Shown here: positions 1-12,271 of the stretch, piece by piece
Position numbering within the stretch: the stretch's first letter is position 1
How the letters are laid out: every line of letters begins with the position of its first letter
NCBI RefSeq assembly: GCF_963678635.1
Contig: NW_026970898.1
Location: 1 to 39,427, forward strand
DNA from: Symsagittifera roscoffensis
Lineage: Eukaryota > Xenacoelomorpha > Acoela > Convolutidae
Direction of reading: 5' to 3'
DNA: 39,427 nt
Made by a program: the position numbers and the translations under genes
The notes under the pieces: generated by a model
What the model saw: only the letters and a program-made list of their open reading frames with translations
Database searches by the model: none
What the model was told of the DNA's origin: nothing

Positions 1-556
1 CTCGCTCGTTCACCATTCAAAGAGCTGCATATTCCACTGTTTGCGTTTTACTAATGGAATTATTACTGGCAGCATGGGTTCATGTTGGACAAACATACTC
101 AATCATCGGTCTTATTAAAGTTCTATAAGTAACTACTAGAGTCTCATTCAACAATTTGTACCCGACAAAGTCTTCAGGACAATTATCCTGCGCATTGTTT
201 TACTTGCAGATTCTCTGCAGTGTTCGGAGAAGTTAAGAGCTGGGTCGAAATTTGAGGGTACTTCTGCAATAGTAAAAGCGAATCACTCAACTTAACTTTG
301 GAGTCAAGATTCAAATGTTTTGTGTGAATTAAAAAGACCTACTTAGGCGGAGGAAAAAGATGGTGGTCAGAAGATCAAGGTCAAGTTAGTAATTTCGATA
401 GATTTGAAATAAAATCAAGTTTTAGCTTCGCTTCAACTAGCCTTTGCCTCACTGTTACTACGTCCTTACTTTAAGTTAGACCGCTAGAAATGATTGTAGC
501 GCACTTTGTCTGACAGCTACTCTTCTGATAGATTTGTGAAACCTTTAAATTGATTA

Positions 557-815
557 TTTTCTGATTAACCTAAGATTGGCCCCATTATTATGAGTTTGCT
601 AATCATTTTTATTACTAATTGGCGAAAAAAAAATTGCATGATTTCCTGATTAATTCAAACTTGGCCCCATTGTTATGGGTTTGTTGATTCTGAATATTAT
701 TTATTAGCGAAGGAATAAAATTCCCAATTATTTTTTAAAATCCGTGATTTCCTGATTTGTTCAAGGTTGACCCCATTTTTATGGGTTTGCTAATTCTTTT
801 TTTACAAATAGGCAA
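557..815. repeat. three-unit tandem repeat, about 85-110 bp per unit
   Basis: Three imperfect units each carry a TTTCCTGATT-like start followed by a TTGGCCCCAT core and TTATGGGTTTGCTAAT. The units begin near 557, 644 and 750. Their spacing differs because of A/T-rich insertions. The repeat has no coding capacity that I can see. Confidence 0.75.
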
Positions 816-2099
816 GAGGTTAAAATGTGCTAAAATCTCAAAAATGCTTAGCTATGATGATAGCTACTGAAATAAACTCAATTACACAGTTAATCAATTC
901 AGAATCTGTTTTTATTTTTCATAAACATCTTGAAAAGCTAAAATACAACCGTCAAAGTTGAAAGAAAAAATTGAGACAGTTTTTTACCTCAGTTTTTTTT
1001 CTTGTTGAGTGTTAGCCTTTTGCGCTATCTGGTAGTTTCCTGTCTGGGCTTCCTTTTGAAATGACTTTACCGCATTTTCCACACGAACCTAATTTTAGTA
1101 TAGACCTCTAGAAAATAGTGTAGCACATATACTTTTTAGTTTGTATGCACTTTTTGTGATAGGTTACTGAACGGTTTAGCGCAAACTAAATTTTGAAAAA
1201 TGGCATAGTTTTGTGATGAGCTCAGGATTGCTCATAGCGATAAATTAATATTCACTTATATCAAGAAAATTGCATAACTTTTTGGATAGTTTTTGGATTC
1301 CAGCCCTATAAACATGATACAATCCCGAAAGCTCACGGTTGGAATTTTGAACTTAACCATTTCAGTTTCCAGGTTGTTGGTGATCCTGCATTTCATTTAG
1401 GATTTTTTCGTAACTCAAAGCAATATTTTTTTTTCGCAAAATGAACAGCACACCAAAAAACACTTAGAACATCCATTGCCATTTAAAGTGCTGTAGCTTC
1501 ACTTTGAGTGGTCTCCATTACCCAGTTGAAGGACCGCGACAAGCATTGTGACTTTAACAGCCGCGCCGATGTTAATTCCGCGACCGAAAATTCATAGTCT
1601 AGACAGGGATTCATAGTCGCACACAAAGTCTGGATATATCGAAGTTTGATCGGGCCGTGAAGGTAGTTGGAATTATTTTAAAGTTACTTCCGAGTTTGTC
1701 TAAAATAACCACGAAGTATTCTAAACATAACCTTAAAATGTGATATGTGAGATTGTCTAAAAAATAGCCCCGACATAGTATTAAACTTCGTCGCGGCAGT
1801 CGGACATAAATCGCAGACATGTTATCAAGCGTAATTCTAAGGTATAGTTTTTAGAAGTATAGATTACAAGGTGTTTACGCCTTGATATCGCAATAAGTAA
1901 GCTTCAAATTGAAGAAAGTGAGTAACAAAATTTTAAAACATGAAAACCTCGAGGGCAAACTTTTGTTACACTGAAGTACGTTTTGCTTAATTGCATTGCA
2001 AAAAAAAACGTCAAAAGCCAAGCTAAGATTTGCTCAAATTAACAATTAAGTTTGAAATATGCTGCCAAAAATTACAAAGGTCTCAAAAAAACACAAAAC

Positions 2100-2290
2100 A
2101 AAATCCTTGCGCCGGTCGCCGTTAACTAATCTTCGGTCGCGCCGGTCGCAGATATCTTTTCTTGGGTCTGCAAAGTCTGGAAATATCCATTTTTAGGTCG
2201 CGGCGTTTTGAAAATATTCAATTTTGGTCGCGACAGTCTGGAACCTTGGTCGCGATTGTCTGATCATGAAACAAACCGTAACGTCGCCCC
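2100..2290. repeat. degenerate GGTCGCG / GTCTGGAA array
   Basis: The words GGTCGC(G) and (A)GTCTGGAA recur at roughly 30-40 bp intervals (for example near 2112, 2134, 2193, 2227 and 2249), giving a locally GC-richer patch. A similar CGAC-rich patch on the other side of the Polinton is listed at 25975-26260. Confidence 0.5.
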
Positions 2291-2555
2291 GGGTATTAAG
2301 TCTTGAGTGTATTAATTGCTTTGAAGAACTGGTTAGTATCAAAAGAGAGCTACAACCAAGACTTTGCTCGCTATGTCATCAAAAATCGTCTTCATGTTAG
2401 AGCACTATATTTATACGGGCAAATAGAGGTGACTTGTTAACAAGTGTGATTATAAAAGCAAACTGGCTCTTTTTCTTGCATGTTTGATGTCATTGTGGTG
2501 TGTTCTTAGTTCCCCTCCGGTTATAGATGACAATCTTGTTCGTCACAAAAGTTAG

Positions 2556-4925
2556 TATATTTTTCCTTCGTGAACTACTGTAATATAGAAAACAGAAAGC
2601 TCCTATCTGAATCAGAACGACAAAGGTAGCAAATACGATTTGGCGTTCCTAATCAAATTTTACCTAAATCAAGTTAACTTTTGTTTTGTTGGTAAAAGAA
2701 TGAAAAAATTATCAGCTTTTGTATCCTCTTTCCACGCATGCAATATCAAAAGAAATCGCTGCGGTTAATAATTAATTATACGGACCAAAAAGAATTCTCA
2801 TTCTCAAATTTGGAAAAATTTGTGTTGCGCCTGCCTAAAACAACTTGGAAACAGCTCGCTTAAAAATGTAAAAAAAGTCAACACAGGAATATCTAAGCTT
2901 TATAATATTACAGAAACAGCGATTAGCTAGAATTTATGAATCACAAAATAGTGGGCAGTCATTCAGTAGTACAATGTCCCTAAAAACCTAGCTTACAAGT
3001 CTGGTCTCAATAGTTTGTCAGTGGCCAGGGGCGAATTTAGAGGGGAGGAAAAAAGGTTCGCTCTTGCCCTGTGGCATATTTAGTTCACAGGTAAGAGTTG
3101 TAAATCAATTCGTAAGTTAAAAACTTTTCTTAGTATCAGATGCTGGTGGATCAAGGAAATTCGTAGCATTGTGAAAATTTTCTATAAAGGCTCTTGTTAT
3201 GCAAAAATGTTCTGTGCTGTAGTCAGATTTTTGAAAAACATTCCAAACGCTGTTTTTTTGGCGCGCGCTATCCGCCAAAATGTTTTTTTTATATCGAAAA
3301 TTCTATTGAATAATTTCTCAAACAAAGTGTTTTTTTTTGGCGCGCGACGCATATCTTCAAAACCCAAAATATATTGGCAACCGCCTTGAAATATTACAGG
3401 GTTGATCTGTAGAAAATAATACAAAAGTGGGATCCATTACTCATCACTTTGTTCTTGCCAAATTTTATTTTGTACAATAGAAACACAAAGTGATTCAATT
3501 GTTTTGAAACTCAACTAATGACTTAAAGTTTTTGTTTCGATAGAGTTTTTGTGCTCGGGGTGGTTTTTTTTGTCAGACAATCTCCGACTTTAAATTAGCC
3601 ATATTTTGTGCTATTAACGCGTTGGCGGAGATTCAGTTATTATGTTTTCCGAGAGAAACGAAATAAAAATGCTTGGAGTACTTTTTTATTCGGTTTTTTT
3701 CCTGTGATCAAAAAAAAATTTAACAAAAAAACTTATATCCGATCAAAAATCTTTTTTCTTCGTGAACTAATGTAATACAGAATTCAGAAAGTTCATATCT
3801 GAATCAAAACAACAATAGTAGCAATTAAAATTTGGTGTTCCTAATCAAATTTTACTTAAATCAAGTTCACTTTTGTTTTGCTGGTACAAGAATGAATAAA
3901 TATTCAGTTTTTGTATCCTTTTTCCCCGCATGCAATATCAAAAAAAAAATCGTTGCATTTAATAAAAAATTATACGGACCAAAAAGAATTCTCCTTCTCA
4001 ATTTTGGAAAAATTTGAGTTGCGCCCGCCTAAAACAAATAGGAAACAGCTCGCATAAAAAACTAAAAATGTCAAAACAGGAATACCTAAGCTTTATACTA
4101 TAGGAGAAACACAGCCATTAGCTGAAACTTTGAATCATAAAATACTGAGTAGTCATTTAGAAGTACAATGTCCCTAAAAACTTTGCTTACAAGTCTGGTC
4201 CCAATAATTTGTCAATGGTCGGGCGCGAATTTTGAGGGGCAGGAAAAAATGTTCGCTTTAGCCCCGTGGCATTTTTGGTTCACAGGTAAGAGCTGTAAAT
4301 CAATTCGTAAGTAAAATTTTTTTCTTTATATCAGATACTGGTGGATCAAAGAAAATCAGAGCTTTGTGAAGACTTTATATAAAGGCTCTAGTTTTGCAAA
4401 AATTTTCTGCGCTGTCGTCAAATTTTCGAAACTGCTGTTTCGGCGCGCTAATCTTCAAAAACCAAAATATATTGGCAACCGCCTTGAAAAATTATCAGTG
4501 TTGGTTGCTCCAAAAATAATACAAACTTGGGATCCATTAATCTTCACTTTGTTTTTGCCAATTTTTAGTTTGTACAATAGAAACACAAATTGATTCAGTT
4601 GTTTTAATACTCAACTTATGACTCAAGGTTTTTGTTCCGACGGAATATTTGTGCTCGGGTGTTTTTTTTTGTCAGACAATCTATGACTTTAAGTAAGCCA
4701 TTTGTAACGATTTTTTTATCATTGGAAAACATTGTTGTCTTGGCCAATTTGGAACAAATAACGCGCGATAAATTTTGTGCTAATAACGCGTAGGCGGAGA
4801 TTTAATTATTCCCTTTTCCGAAGGGAACGGAATAAAAATGCTTGGAGTGGTTTTTCATTCAGTTTTTTATTTCCCGTGATCAAATTAAATTTTTTATAGA
4901 AAAAAACTTATACCCGATCAAAAAT
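2556..4925. repeat. tandem direct duplication of about 1.2 kb
   Basis: Copy A (about 2556-3750) and copy B (about 3757-4925) align along their whole length. Shared landmarks are TTCGTGAACTA...GTAATA near 2568 and 3757, CGCATGCAATATCAAAA near 2734 and 3926, a run through AACCAAAATATATTGGCAACCGCC near 3360 and 4460, and AAAAATGCTTGGAGT near 3664 and 4836. Divergence is considerable, with many indels, so it is an old duplication. Each copy contains the GTGCTCGGG(G)TG and CAGACAAT words that also mark the hairpin-ended 0.5-kb repeat family, so the two families are related. Short ORFs inside are not conserved between copies and are not genes. Confidence 0.85.
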
Positions 4926-6240
4926 AAAGACTCAAAAACACAAAGATAAATAAATGTATTACCTCCGACCATCTTTTGCAAAGTTCTGGGAGTTTAAAAG
5001 TTGCCAATTTGGCAATGCTTTGGACTAATCTAATCACCTTTTTAGGATTTTAATCATAATGATGAACGCGTGACGCGAGTTTTTCATGATTGGCAAATTA
5101 TCCCGCTCAACAAAAATGTTTCCCATTAAATTGAGGCTAGCCAATCGCTCGTATTAATTGCGTACGACCCAAATTTTCTCACTTGATCTTTGATAATGTC
5201 CAAAATGTATATTTTTTCAATATTGTTGTTTCCCAAAAACTAGTTGATATAGATTAAGGGGCATTCGGACCATTCCATGTTTTGCCCTGATATACGAGCA
5301 TACGAGCATTTGATATATTTTAAGGGGCATTCGGAACATTACGTACTTTGCCCTGATATACGAGTAAACTTTGCACTTTACATAGCGTGTGGGGAGATGA
5401 TTTTGAAGATCAATAAAAAAAATTGCTGATTTTTTTTACTTGTTGGAATTTTCATCCGTTTTTTAAAGCGAGCACTTTTTCCATAGACTTAAAAGTGCAT
5501 TTGGAATTTTAAAGGATTTGCCCTCATCCAAGCAACTTTGTAATATTTAAGTACATGCAATGCAATTTTGTAGGTAATTACAATCTACTGGAGTTTTTGA
5601 TTCTATTTTGTTAGTTTTAAAAAGGACTTTTCATCAAATATGTGATAAGTTAACACATGTTCTTTTCAATAGATTACCTCTTTTCATTTGAAAATTTTTT
5701 ACTTCTAAATTTTTGACATAAAGCATAACAAGATTGTTTGTGTGTAAGGGCAAGGAACTGAATGTTCCGACAGCCCATTAACATATCTTCAATAGTTAGT
5801 ATTAGAGAAAACTGTGATAAACTATCAAATTTGTGCTGTAAAAATCAAACATTGTGTGCTAAATTTGAAATCAATAAGGAATCATTTCAGCTTGCCTAAC
5901 TTTAATTCAAAAAAATTGCCGGATAAGAAAAAAAACTAATATTTGCGTGCTACGTTTTCAGCATCATTGAATGCCTTCCAGGTCTCCTAATTAATAAACG
6001 AAGACTTTTGTATGCTTAAATGTCATTTAGAAGATTTCCTAGTATAACCGTTTGGCACGCGTTGACTCCAGGGTTACTCTGCAGCCTATTGTTTTTTTAC
6101 AAAACAGTTTTTTTGACAGAAGAACACTTCAAGCAAAACAAAACATCTTATTTGTCAGACATCAAAGTAATTGTTACTTGTTTATTGCAATTCAAAGATA
6201 ACTTTGTATAAAAATAGTTATTCGGATAAAAAATGTAGCT
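4926..6240. other. repeat-derived flank without a gene
   Basis: No gene is seen. Around 5240-5370 lie two nearby copies of the word GGGGCATTCGGA...CATT followed by TTGCCCTGATATACGAG, which are degraded 3' ends of the 0.5-kb hairpin-ended repeat. The only longer ORF (6020-6211) has no recognisable features. Confidence 0.6.
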
Positions 6241-6918
6241 TGTTGTTCCGACTTTCGATAGAAAAAAGTTTTTCATTTTATTTTATTTCATTTAATTTTT
6301 TTGTTGTTTATGTTATTACTGCTCCATGAACGTTAAAAGGCAGTCGGAACTTTCAGGGCTTCGCCCTGATACGAGCAGTCTTGTTGTTCCGACTTTCGAT
6401 ACGAAAGTAACGGAATAATTGTGCTCGGGGTGGGTTTTTTTTTCTTCAGACAAATTTGGACTTTTTAACTAGCCATTTTTGACGGAATTTTTTATATCAT
6501 TCGAAAGCCATTGTTGTCATGAGCTTAAATTTGAAAAAATATTTTAACTGTGATCATTTTTTGCAAAGTTATGAGGGTTTAAAGATTGCCATTTTGACCA
6601 ATTTGGGACAATTAACGCGCGATATAATTCGCGCTATTAACGCGTAAGCGGAGATTTAATCCGTCTTATAAATCGTTCCAAATTGGTTGAATGAAGCTTA
6701 TTTGCCATAATTGATTTGCTACAAGGAACGAAACTTATCTTTTTGCACGTTATATGGCGTTTGGGGGGATTATTTTCATTAAAAAAATTCAAATTTTAGA
6801 AAAAAAATTTTTCATTTTATTTTATTTCATTAAATTTTTTATGTTATTTCTGCTGCTCCATAAACCTTAAAAGGCAGTCGGAACATTCAGGGCTTCGCCT
6901 TGATACGAGAATTCTTGT
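6241..6918 (+). repeat. hairpin-ended 0.5-kb repeat, one shortened and one full unit
   Basis: A full unit runs from GTTCCGACTTTCGATACGAAA (6386) to the terminal GCTTCGCCTTGATACGAG (about 6911). It is preceded head-to-tail by an internally deleted unit (6244-6385). Both ends of the unit can fold: ACTTTCGATACGAAAGT at the start and CAGGGCTTCGCCCTG at the end. The interior holds GTGCTCGGGGTGGG, AACGCGCGATATAAT and a TATGGCGTxTGGGGGGAT word seen in all other copies. Confidence 0.85.
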
Positions 6919-7257
6919 TGTCTTTTGGATAAGAAATTTTTTTTATCAAAGTCAACTAATTTAAACTAAACGTAACCTGACTTCTCCTATAATTTGAAAA
7001 CTTGATTTCCTTTGTTATTCTAGTTTTTAAATTTCCTAATCACCATGTCATGTAAACTACATGTTTAACAAGACTGCTCATATATCAGTGCGAAGCCCTG
7101 AATGTTCTGACTGAACTTCCAGACCAATCAAAACAATTTATTTGAAAAACTGTCGAAACTATTGGAAAAAAAAAGAAAACGTGTTTTTTTGTTTTTCCAT
7201 TTTTCTCTTCGACTGATCACACCACGCGTTAATGTAAGCTGCAAAGGGATGTATTTA
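6919..7257. other. immediate left flank of the Polinton
   Basis: AT-rich and without a gene. At 7069-7120 it contains an inverted, shortened end of the 0.5-kb repeat (CAAGACTGCTC ... CGAAGCCCTGAATGTTC). The last six bases before the element are the target-site duplication. Confidence 0.6.
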
Positions 7258-7263
7258 GCGTCT
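7258..7263. repeat. target-site duplication, left copy (GCGTCT)
   Basis: The six bases GCGTCT directly precede the left terminus AGTAGTAGATG. The identical hexamer directly follows the right terminus at 24443-24448. Six-base duplications are the hallmark of Polinton integration by a retroviral-type integrase. Confidence 0.95.
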
Positions 7264-7855
7264 AGTAGTAGATGTTGGAGGTTAAGTGGGGGGGGTGCAT
7301 GGCGGACCCCATGTATTAAGATACGTTATAGATTTCCGGTCCGCCATGCTATGTATTAAGATTGGGTATAGAGTCTACAATGTATTAAGATAGGGAATAC
7401 CGATGGTAAGGTTTTATGATTTGTGTGATGGTAAGATAATGGTAAGAAAAACGAAAATTTTTTGGTTTGTGTCTAATTTTTTTGCAAAAATCTCGGCGCG
7501 CGTTACCTAATTGGGAACAAATGATTGTTAATTATGTGTAGAATTAAGATTAAATATTAAGTTTTTTTTGGTGGATGGTAAGTCACTGGTAAGAGTGTTT
7601 GTGCAAAAACTTGGAATTTTTATCAAAAAAATTTAAAATTTTTTCGAAAAATTCAAAACACGATAAGATTTTGTTTAATTTGATCTAATAAAAAATTATT
7701 AGATACTTTTACTTTCTACCTATCTGAATCTATTCTGAACCTACAGAGACTTCGAAAAAAGTCAAGTTTTTTGAGAAAAAAGTTTAAATTACAAAGAAAG
7801 TATATAAATCACTGCATTGTATAACAAGTTTACCGCAACATTTTACATTTTAACA
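7264..7855 (+). repeat. Polinton left terminal inverted repeat
   Basis: The outer 330 bp match the complement of 24110-24442 with about seven substitutions or single-base indels, apart from a G-run of 8 here versus a C-run of 14 on the right. Strong similarity continues to about 7833 and weak similarity to about 7855. Within it lie a 12-bp-arm stem-loop, three copies of ATGTATTAAGAT (7311, 7351, 7380) and five copies of TGGTAAG. No ORF is seen. Confidence 0.95.
7297..7349. other. stem-loop in the left terminal repeat
   Basis: GCATGGCGGACC (7297-7308) and GGTCCGCCATGC (7338-7349) are perfect complements around a 29-base loop that contains one ATGTATTAAGAT word. The same structure is preserved in the right terminal repeat (24351-24362 with 24392-24403). 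It sits 33 bp from the element end, so it may be a recognition structure for integrase or for protein-primed replication; that role is inferred. Confidence 0.8.
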
Positions 7856-7911
7856 TCATAAACCCAATATAATACAACATCATGAATAAATTTACTTGAC
7901 CAGATCAGTTC

Positions 7912-10900
7912 TTATAAGTTCAGTGGTTTTGTATGAATTCCATCATCTTGTACTTGTCTTTTTGGATAAAAATAGCTTAGTCCTTTCTTTGTCTGTTCAT
8001 ATGTAGCCACCATATGATTTATAGTTCTGAATCCTCTGTTAGTAGTAGATGTAAGATTAATTGCTTCATCAAGCACTCTCCTATACTTTGCTAAAGGTCC
8101 ATCTCCAGAGTCTTCTAGAACGCGCTTATTCAATCCTTTGCTGCTAAATTTGAATTTGTCTGACTTGTTGTCATAGCAGCAATATGTCTTACTACATAAA
8201 CAGAGCATTTCTGTGCACCTAAACTCTTCTTTGAAAAGTCCCGGCTCCCGCTTATCATGTTTTTTATGGATATTACAACAGGTTCGAGGAAAGAAATTAG
8301 ATTTTGCATCCGCCTTGAAGGAATCTCTGCAATCACTCTCCCTCATTTTTTCCCAAGCAGCTCTCTTATCTGGTTGGATGCAATCGTACAAATTTTCTTC
8401 CGCAAGTGCTAAGTAAAGTGAGTCTGTGTCCATCTCCAACTCTTCAAATTTATTTACATCACAGAACTTGTCAAGGAAGTTGTAGTAGAGTTCCATCATT
8501 CTCAGTTTTGCATACTGAAGTATGAAAAAACCAACAATGATGGGTTCTCTGTGCTCAATGGTTGACTTCAATAACTCTACCTCATATAAGTCCTTCTCAA
8601 CTGTGTTAAGTCTCTTAAACAGTGGTTCATTGATTGCCTTGTGAGTTTTTTTATCGTTCAGATACTTCGTGATTGTATGCCTGGATCTATCCATGATCTG
8701 ATATCCATAGGAGGAATTGCCCAAGAGCTTCATTGTTTCTGCTACAACTCCTGACAAAGGGTTTTCATCTCCTTCTCTTCTTGCATCAACCACCGATTGA
8801 ACGAAATTATTGAAACACTTCCGAGGAGAATATTGAACAAATCGGTAAATTTTGGTGCACTGTAATCCAAGTTCCATATAAAAGTTGAGGAGAGGAGTTA
8901 TAACTGTTCCATTTTCCAGCTTGAAACTAGATATCAGCATTCTCTGAGGATGCTTTAACATTTCGTTCTCGATCGCATAGTTTTTCAAGTATTCTCCAAT
9001 ATCATCTCTTCCGACCTCAGTATTTTTAAAAATTGGAGGAAAATTCGCAAATTTCGAATTCAGTTCATCTGGAACAACCAAGTCGCACTGAACGTAACCA
9101 AAAAGAGATCCATCCTTTATCTTTGCTAGAAGCGAGTCTGTAGAAAGGAGTCTTTTGTAGGGAAAGTGGGTTCTGACGTGATTTTTGATCTTTTCATCGG
9201 TTTTGAAACTTTCCCACCAGTCACACATCCCACATTTCTTCCACTTTGTATCCTTTCTCTTTAATGTATTCTCGTCGCATATCATCCATTTCTCTCTTCT
9301 TATTTCCTCGCTCGATATCCTGTTCTGTTAAGGAGGGGCGAGTTTCTTGACAAGAACAAAAGTGATAGTAGCATCCCATTGCCTCGAGTACTGTTTTACA
9401 GTGATCACAATAACCGTCCACATTAAAACAGTCAATTTTCTTCTGTTTTCCAGATGTAAAAAAACTCTCAATTTTACATTCTGGTCTTGATTCTTGATAG
9501 AAAGACATAACCATATTCTCAAAGTTGCGAGTTCGATTATGTCTAGCCTTGAATTTCTGCATATCAGTGTCAAACTCCCATCTCGTATACAGTCCTGTTG
9601 GCATATCTTGACACATTGAGAAAGGGTAAAGCTGGCTCGCATCTATTCCAACGATTGACTTACAAATATTTGATGAATCTCTGATAAAGGTTTCGTATAC
9701 AACAGCTTTTCGAGTGAAAACAATGGAATGTCCACCAGTCATGTCCTCTCTAATTTTTTCACACAAGTCTTTATCACTTTCGCAAAATGGATAAAACTTG
9801 TAATTTGTAGATTTGTGTAGACATATGTTTGCTAGATTTGGAAGTTTACATCCAAGTTTCAACATATCTATCCCTTTGTTATGATAAAATTGGATCATTT
9901 TTTGCATTGCTTCCACGGTTGGAACTACATCTTTGTTGTTGTACCACTGCAAAAAGTCTTTGAACACAGTCATTCCGTTTTTCTGCCAAGTTTGTTGTAA
10001 GTAACTGTAATTATCTAGTCCAGATGGGGGTACAGTCTTGATTTGAAGCTTTTTCAGTGCTTGCTGTTCATCAAGTCCACTCTTCCTCAGTTTTTCATAA
10101 TCAGTAAAGTCTTTGTCTAGAGGATTGTTGTTTCTAAGTTTACTGAAAAATGCTTCATATGGGGGCAGTCCTGGAAAATCAAGTTTGTCAGGGTTGTCAA
10201 ACCACTCATAAGGAAAAAATCTTTTTGTTTCACTAGCTTTATAAGCTTTGAGAAATGAGTCCAGAGTTGTTGCTCCACCCAGAAATTTCATAATGTCAAG
10301 AAATTGTACATCTCCAAACTTGAAAGATATAAAATCATTTGCTTTTTGATAACGGATGTTTCTTGCTCTTTATCGCGAATCAAAGAAGGGATTAAGTAGG
10401 AATTGATCAAATTTAAGTCATATCTACCACTGTTAAATCCAAAAACAGGTAAAGCACTTATATATCTCTCCAGATGTTGTTTCAAATCAATGAGTTGATT
10501 TTTCTGAATTCGCAAGAATTGTGTTGACATATCTGCTTCTTCCGAATCTTCAATACATTCGTCTTCGTACTCAAACTTGTTACTTGAAAAATTCTGGCCT
10601 CGCTCATTCAATTGATCAAAGATTTTTTTCATTCTTTCATTGACAGCAACTTCAATATCTTGGAAGTTTGTTCTCATCTCCAGCTTACTTTTCTCAGCCA
10701 ACAGTTCGAGCTTGCTTACAAAATCAATAATCAAGTTTTGTGGATCCTTGTTGTACAAAAAGATGGGTTCATCAATCAGATTCGATGATATAGATACTGA
10801 AATAGGAACATGTTTTCCTATCCAGGTAGTAGTTTGTGTTTCTTTTAGTTCTTCTGTAGGAACACATATCGACTCAAAATTGAAAATTGCTAGGATTTTG

Positions 10901-12271
10901 AAGAGTTTTTTATCATCGGAAACTGGAAGATTGAATCCTTCTAGCTTTTCAAACAAGGTTTCGCGAAGCTCATATACGTTCTTTGGGTAAATATGTTTCA
11001 CACGATCCTTACATCTCAGAAGATGTTTGTTGAGAAACTCGGATCTTTTGAAGAAACTATCACAACTAGGGCACTGGAAACACTTAAAAAAGCTATCTAT
11101 ATCATTTGTATGAATGATATGATTGTTGAATCGCAGTAATTTGACTGTTTTATCAAATCTACCAATACTTCTTCGTGCTAGTTCTCCCACATATTCTCCC
11201 TCTTGAATATCAAAATCGTAAATAAAGATGTTGCGTTCAATTATTTCCTCGACAACAGGTAAGTCTTCAACGGAAACTCCACGAAAATTCTTTGGATCAT
11301 AACCAGATTTTTTAATGAATTCTGTAAAATATCTGGAGGTGTGAGTGCCGAGATCATTGTGTCCGTTCATGTACATGGCCAATGCGCGGAAAAGACACAA
11401 ATGATCTTTGTAAGGTTCCTTGTCTTTGTTAGATAAAAGACAATTCACTTGCGTATGTCGTAATAAAGGTTCGGGTAAGACAGAGTCTGGACATCCCATT
11501 GGGATGTTTTTTTCAGCAAAGCAGCAAAAATTGTAACGTTAGTAATCAACTTGAATCGCCACTTTGTGTTCTGGCGTTCTTGGGTACATTGCTCCACAAT
11601 ATCAAATTTTTCTACTTTTCCTTGGATTGTTATCAAATCCGCTTTCGTACAAAGTAAGTGGGATTTTTCAAACAGAGTATTGTTTTCATGGGCGTAGAAA
11701 TATCGATATTCACCAGTCTCAATATTTCGAAGAACAAAACCCAAAGCAATGTTGATTTTTGCGGCAGAGTCGAGCTTGTTGAAGACTTCTTCAAGTTTCT
11801 CGTTGATAACTTTAGTATCTAACTTGGACATTTGGAAGTTAAATACCTTATGTTTCCCATTTTCCATCTCCGTATCCACCAGAAAATGTTGACAAGCACT
11901 AAGTTCCTCTTTTAGTTTTTCACCATCTTCCCCTTCTTCCTCCACAATCTTGTTCAAGTCGGCCACCGTATCACTTGGCTTCCGTTGTTTCGCTCCATGT
12001 TCCTTTCTCCGATGTTGCTGGAGAGAGTAGTAACTCGCGAACTCTTGCCCACAAGAAGAACACACCGTTGATTGCTTGGAACTTGCTGGAGCATGTTTCT
12101 TAGCAACATGATAGTTCATCTCGTCCTTGTTCTTTGTATAAAAATGACATTTGGAACACTTATGTTCCTCCTGCTTTTCACATCTTTTTCGATGTCTCGC
12201 ATTATCAGCTCTCCTGTATTCCTGACCACATTCCTCACATTGACTTTCTCGTTTCGGTTAAGGGCAGGCAT
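7912..12271 (-). CDS. protein-primed family-B DNA polymerase (pPolB), frame-broken
   Basis: This is the Polinton replicative polymerase, about 1,450 codons. From the N terminus it shows C2H2-like zinc fingers (CEEC, CSKC and CSSC start at about 12243, 12150 and 12065) and another CPSC...H...C finger near 11060. The exonuclease motifs follow: Exo I reads FNFES (Asn codon 10879-10881 where the family has Asp), Exo II is GFNSGRYDLN and Exo III is YNNKD. A Cys-rich stretch and the GYKVEEMW segment come next, then polymerase motif A (DASQLYP, 9619-9642), motif B (KLLGNSSYG, 8706-8733) and motif C (MDTDSLYLAL, near 8425). The start chosen is ATG 12271, just before the first finger. The frame is broken four times: near 12252-12254, at T-runs 11507-11513 and 10343-10347, and near 9224-9230. 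Three breaks are missing bases in coding-strand A runs; the fourth is an extra base. A TATA box lies at 12447-12454. Confidence 0.97.

Larger units (their letters stand above)
1..2555. other. left flank without a recognisable gene
   Basis: No convincing open reading frame or exon is visible. The stretch is AT-rich and holds a three-unit tandem repeat (557-815) and a degenerate array of GGTCGCG and GTCTGG words (about 2100-2290), described separately. A milder version of the same words occurs around 1570-1640. Confidence 0.6.

Noticed and set aside
3171-3424. Pair of overlapping 72-75 aa ORFs in the left flank
   Set aside because: Both lie in the 1.2-kb tandem duplication and are not preserved in the second copy.
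5941-5990. Possible host micro-exon in the left flank
   Set aside because: An acceptor-like TTTTCAG and a donor-like CCAG|GTCTCC enclose fewer than 20 bases; too little to support.
6241-6918. Hairpin-ended repeats as Helitrons
   Set aside because: The 3' hairpin is suggestive, but there is no TC start or CTRR end and the units join in tandem, so the assignment is not supported.
11507-11513. Programmed -1 ribosomal frameshifting at the polymerase A-run
   Set aside because: The run is not in the phase required for a canonical X XXY YYZ slip site, and the same gene has three other breaks, one of the opposite sign. Decay or run-length error is simpler.
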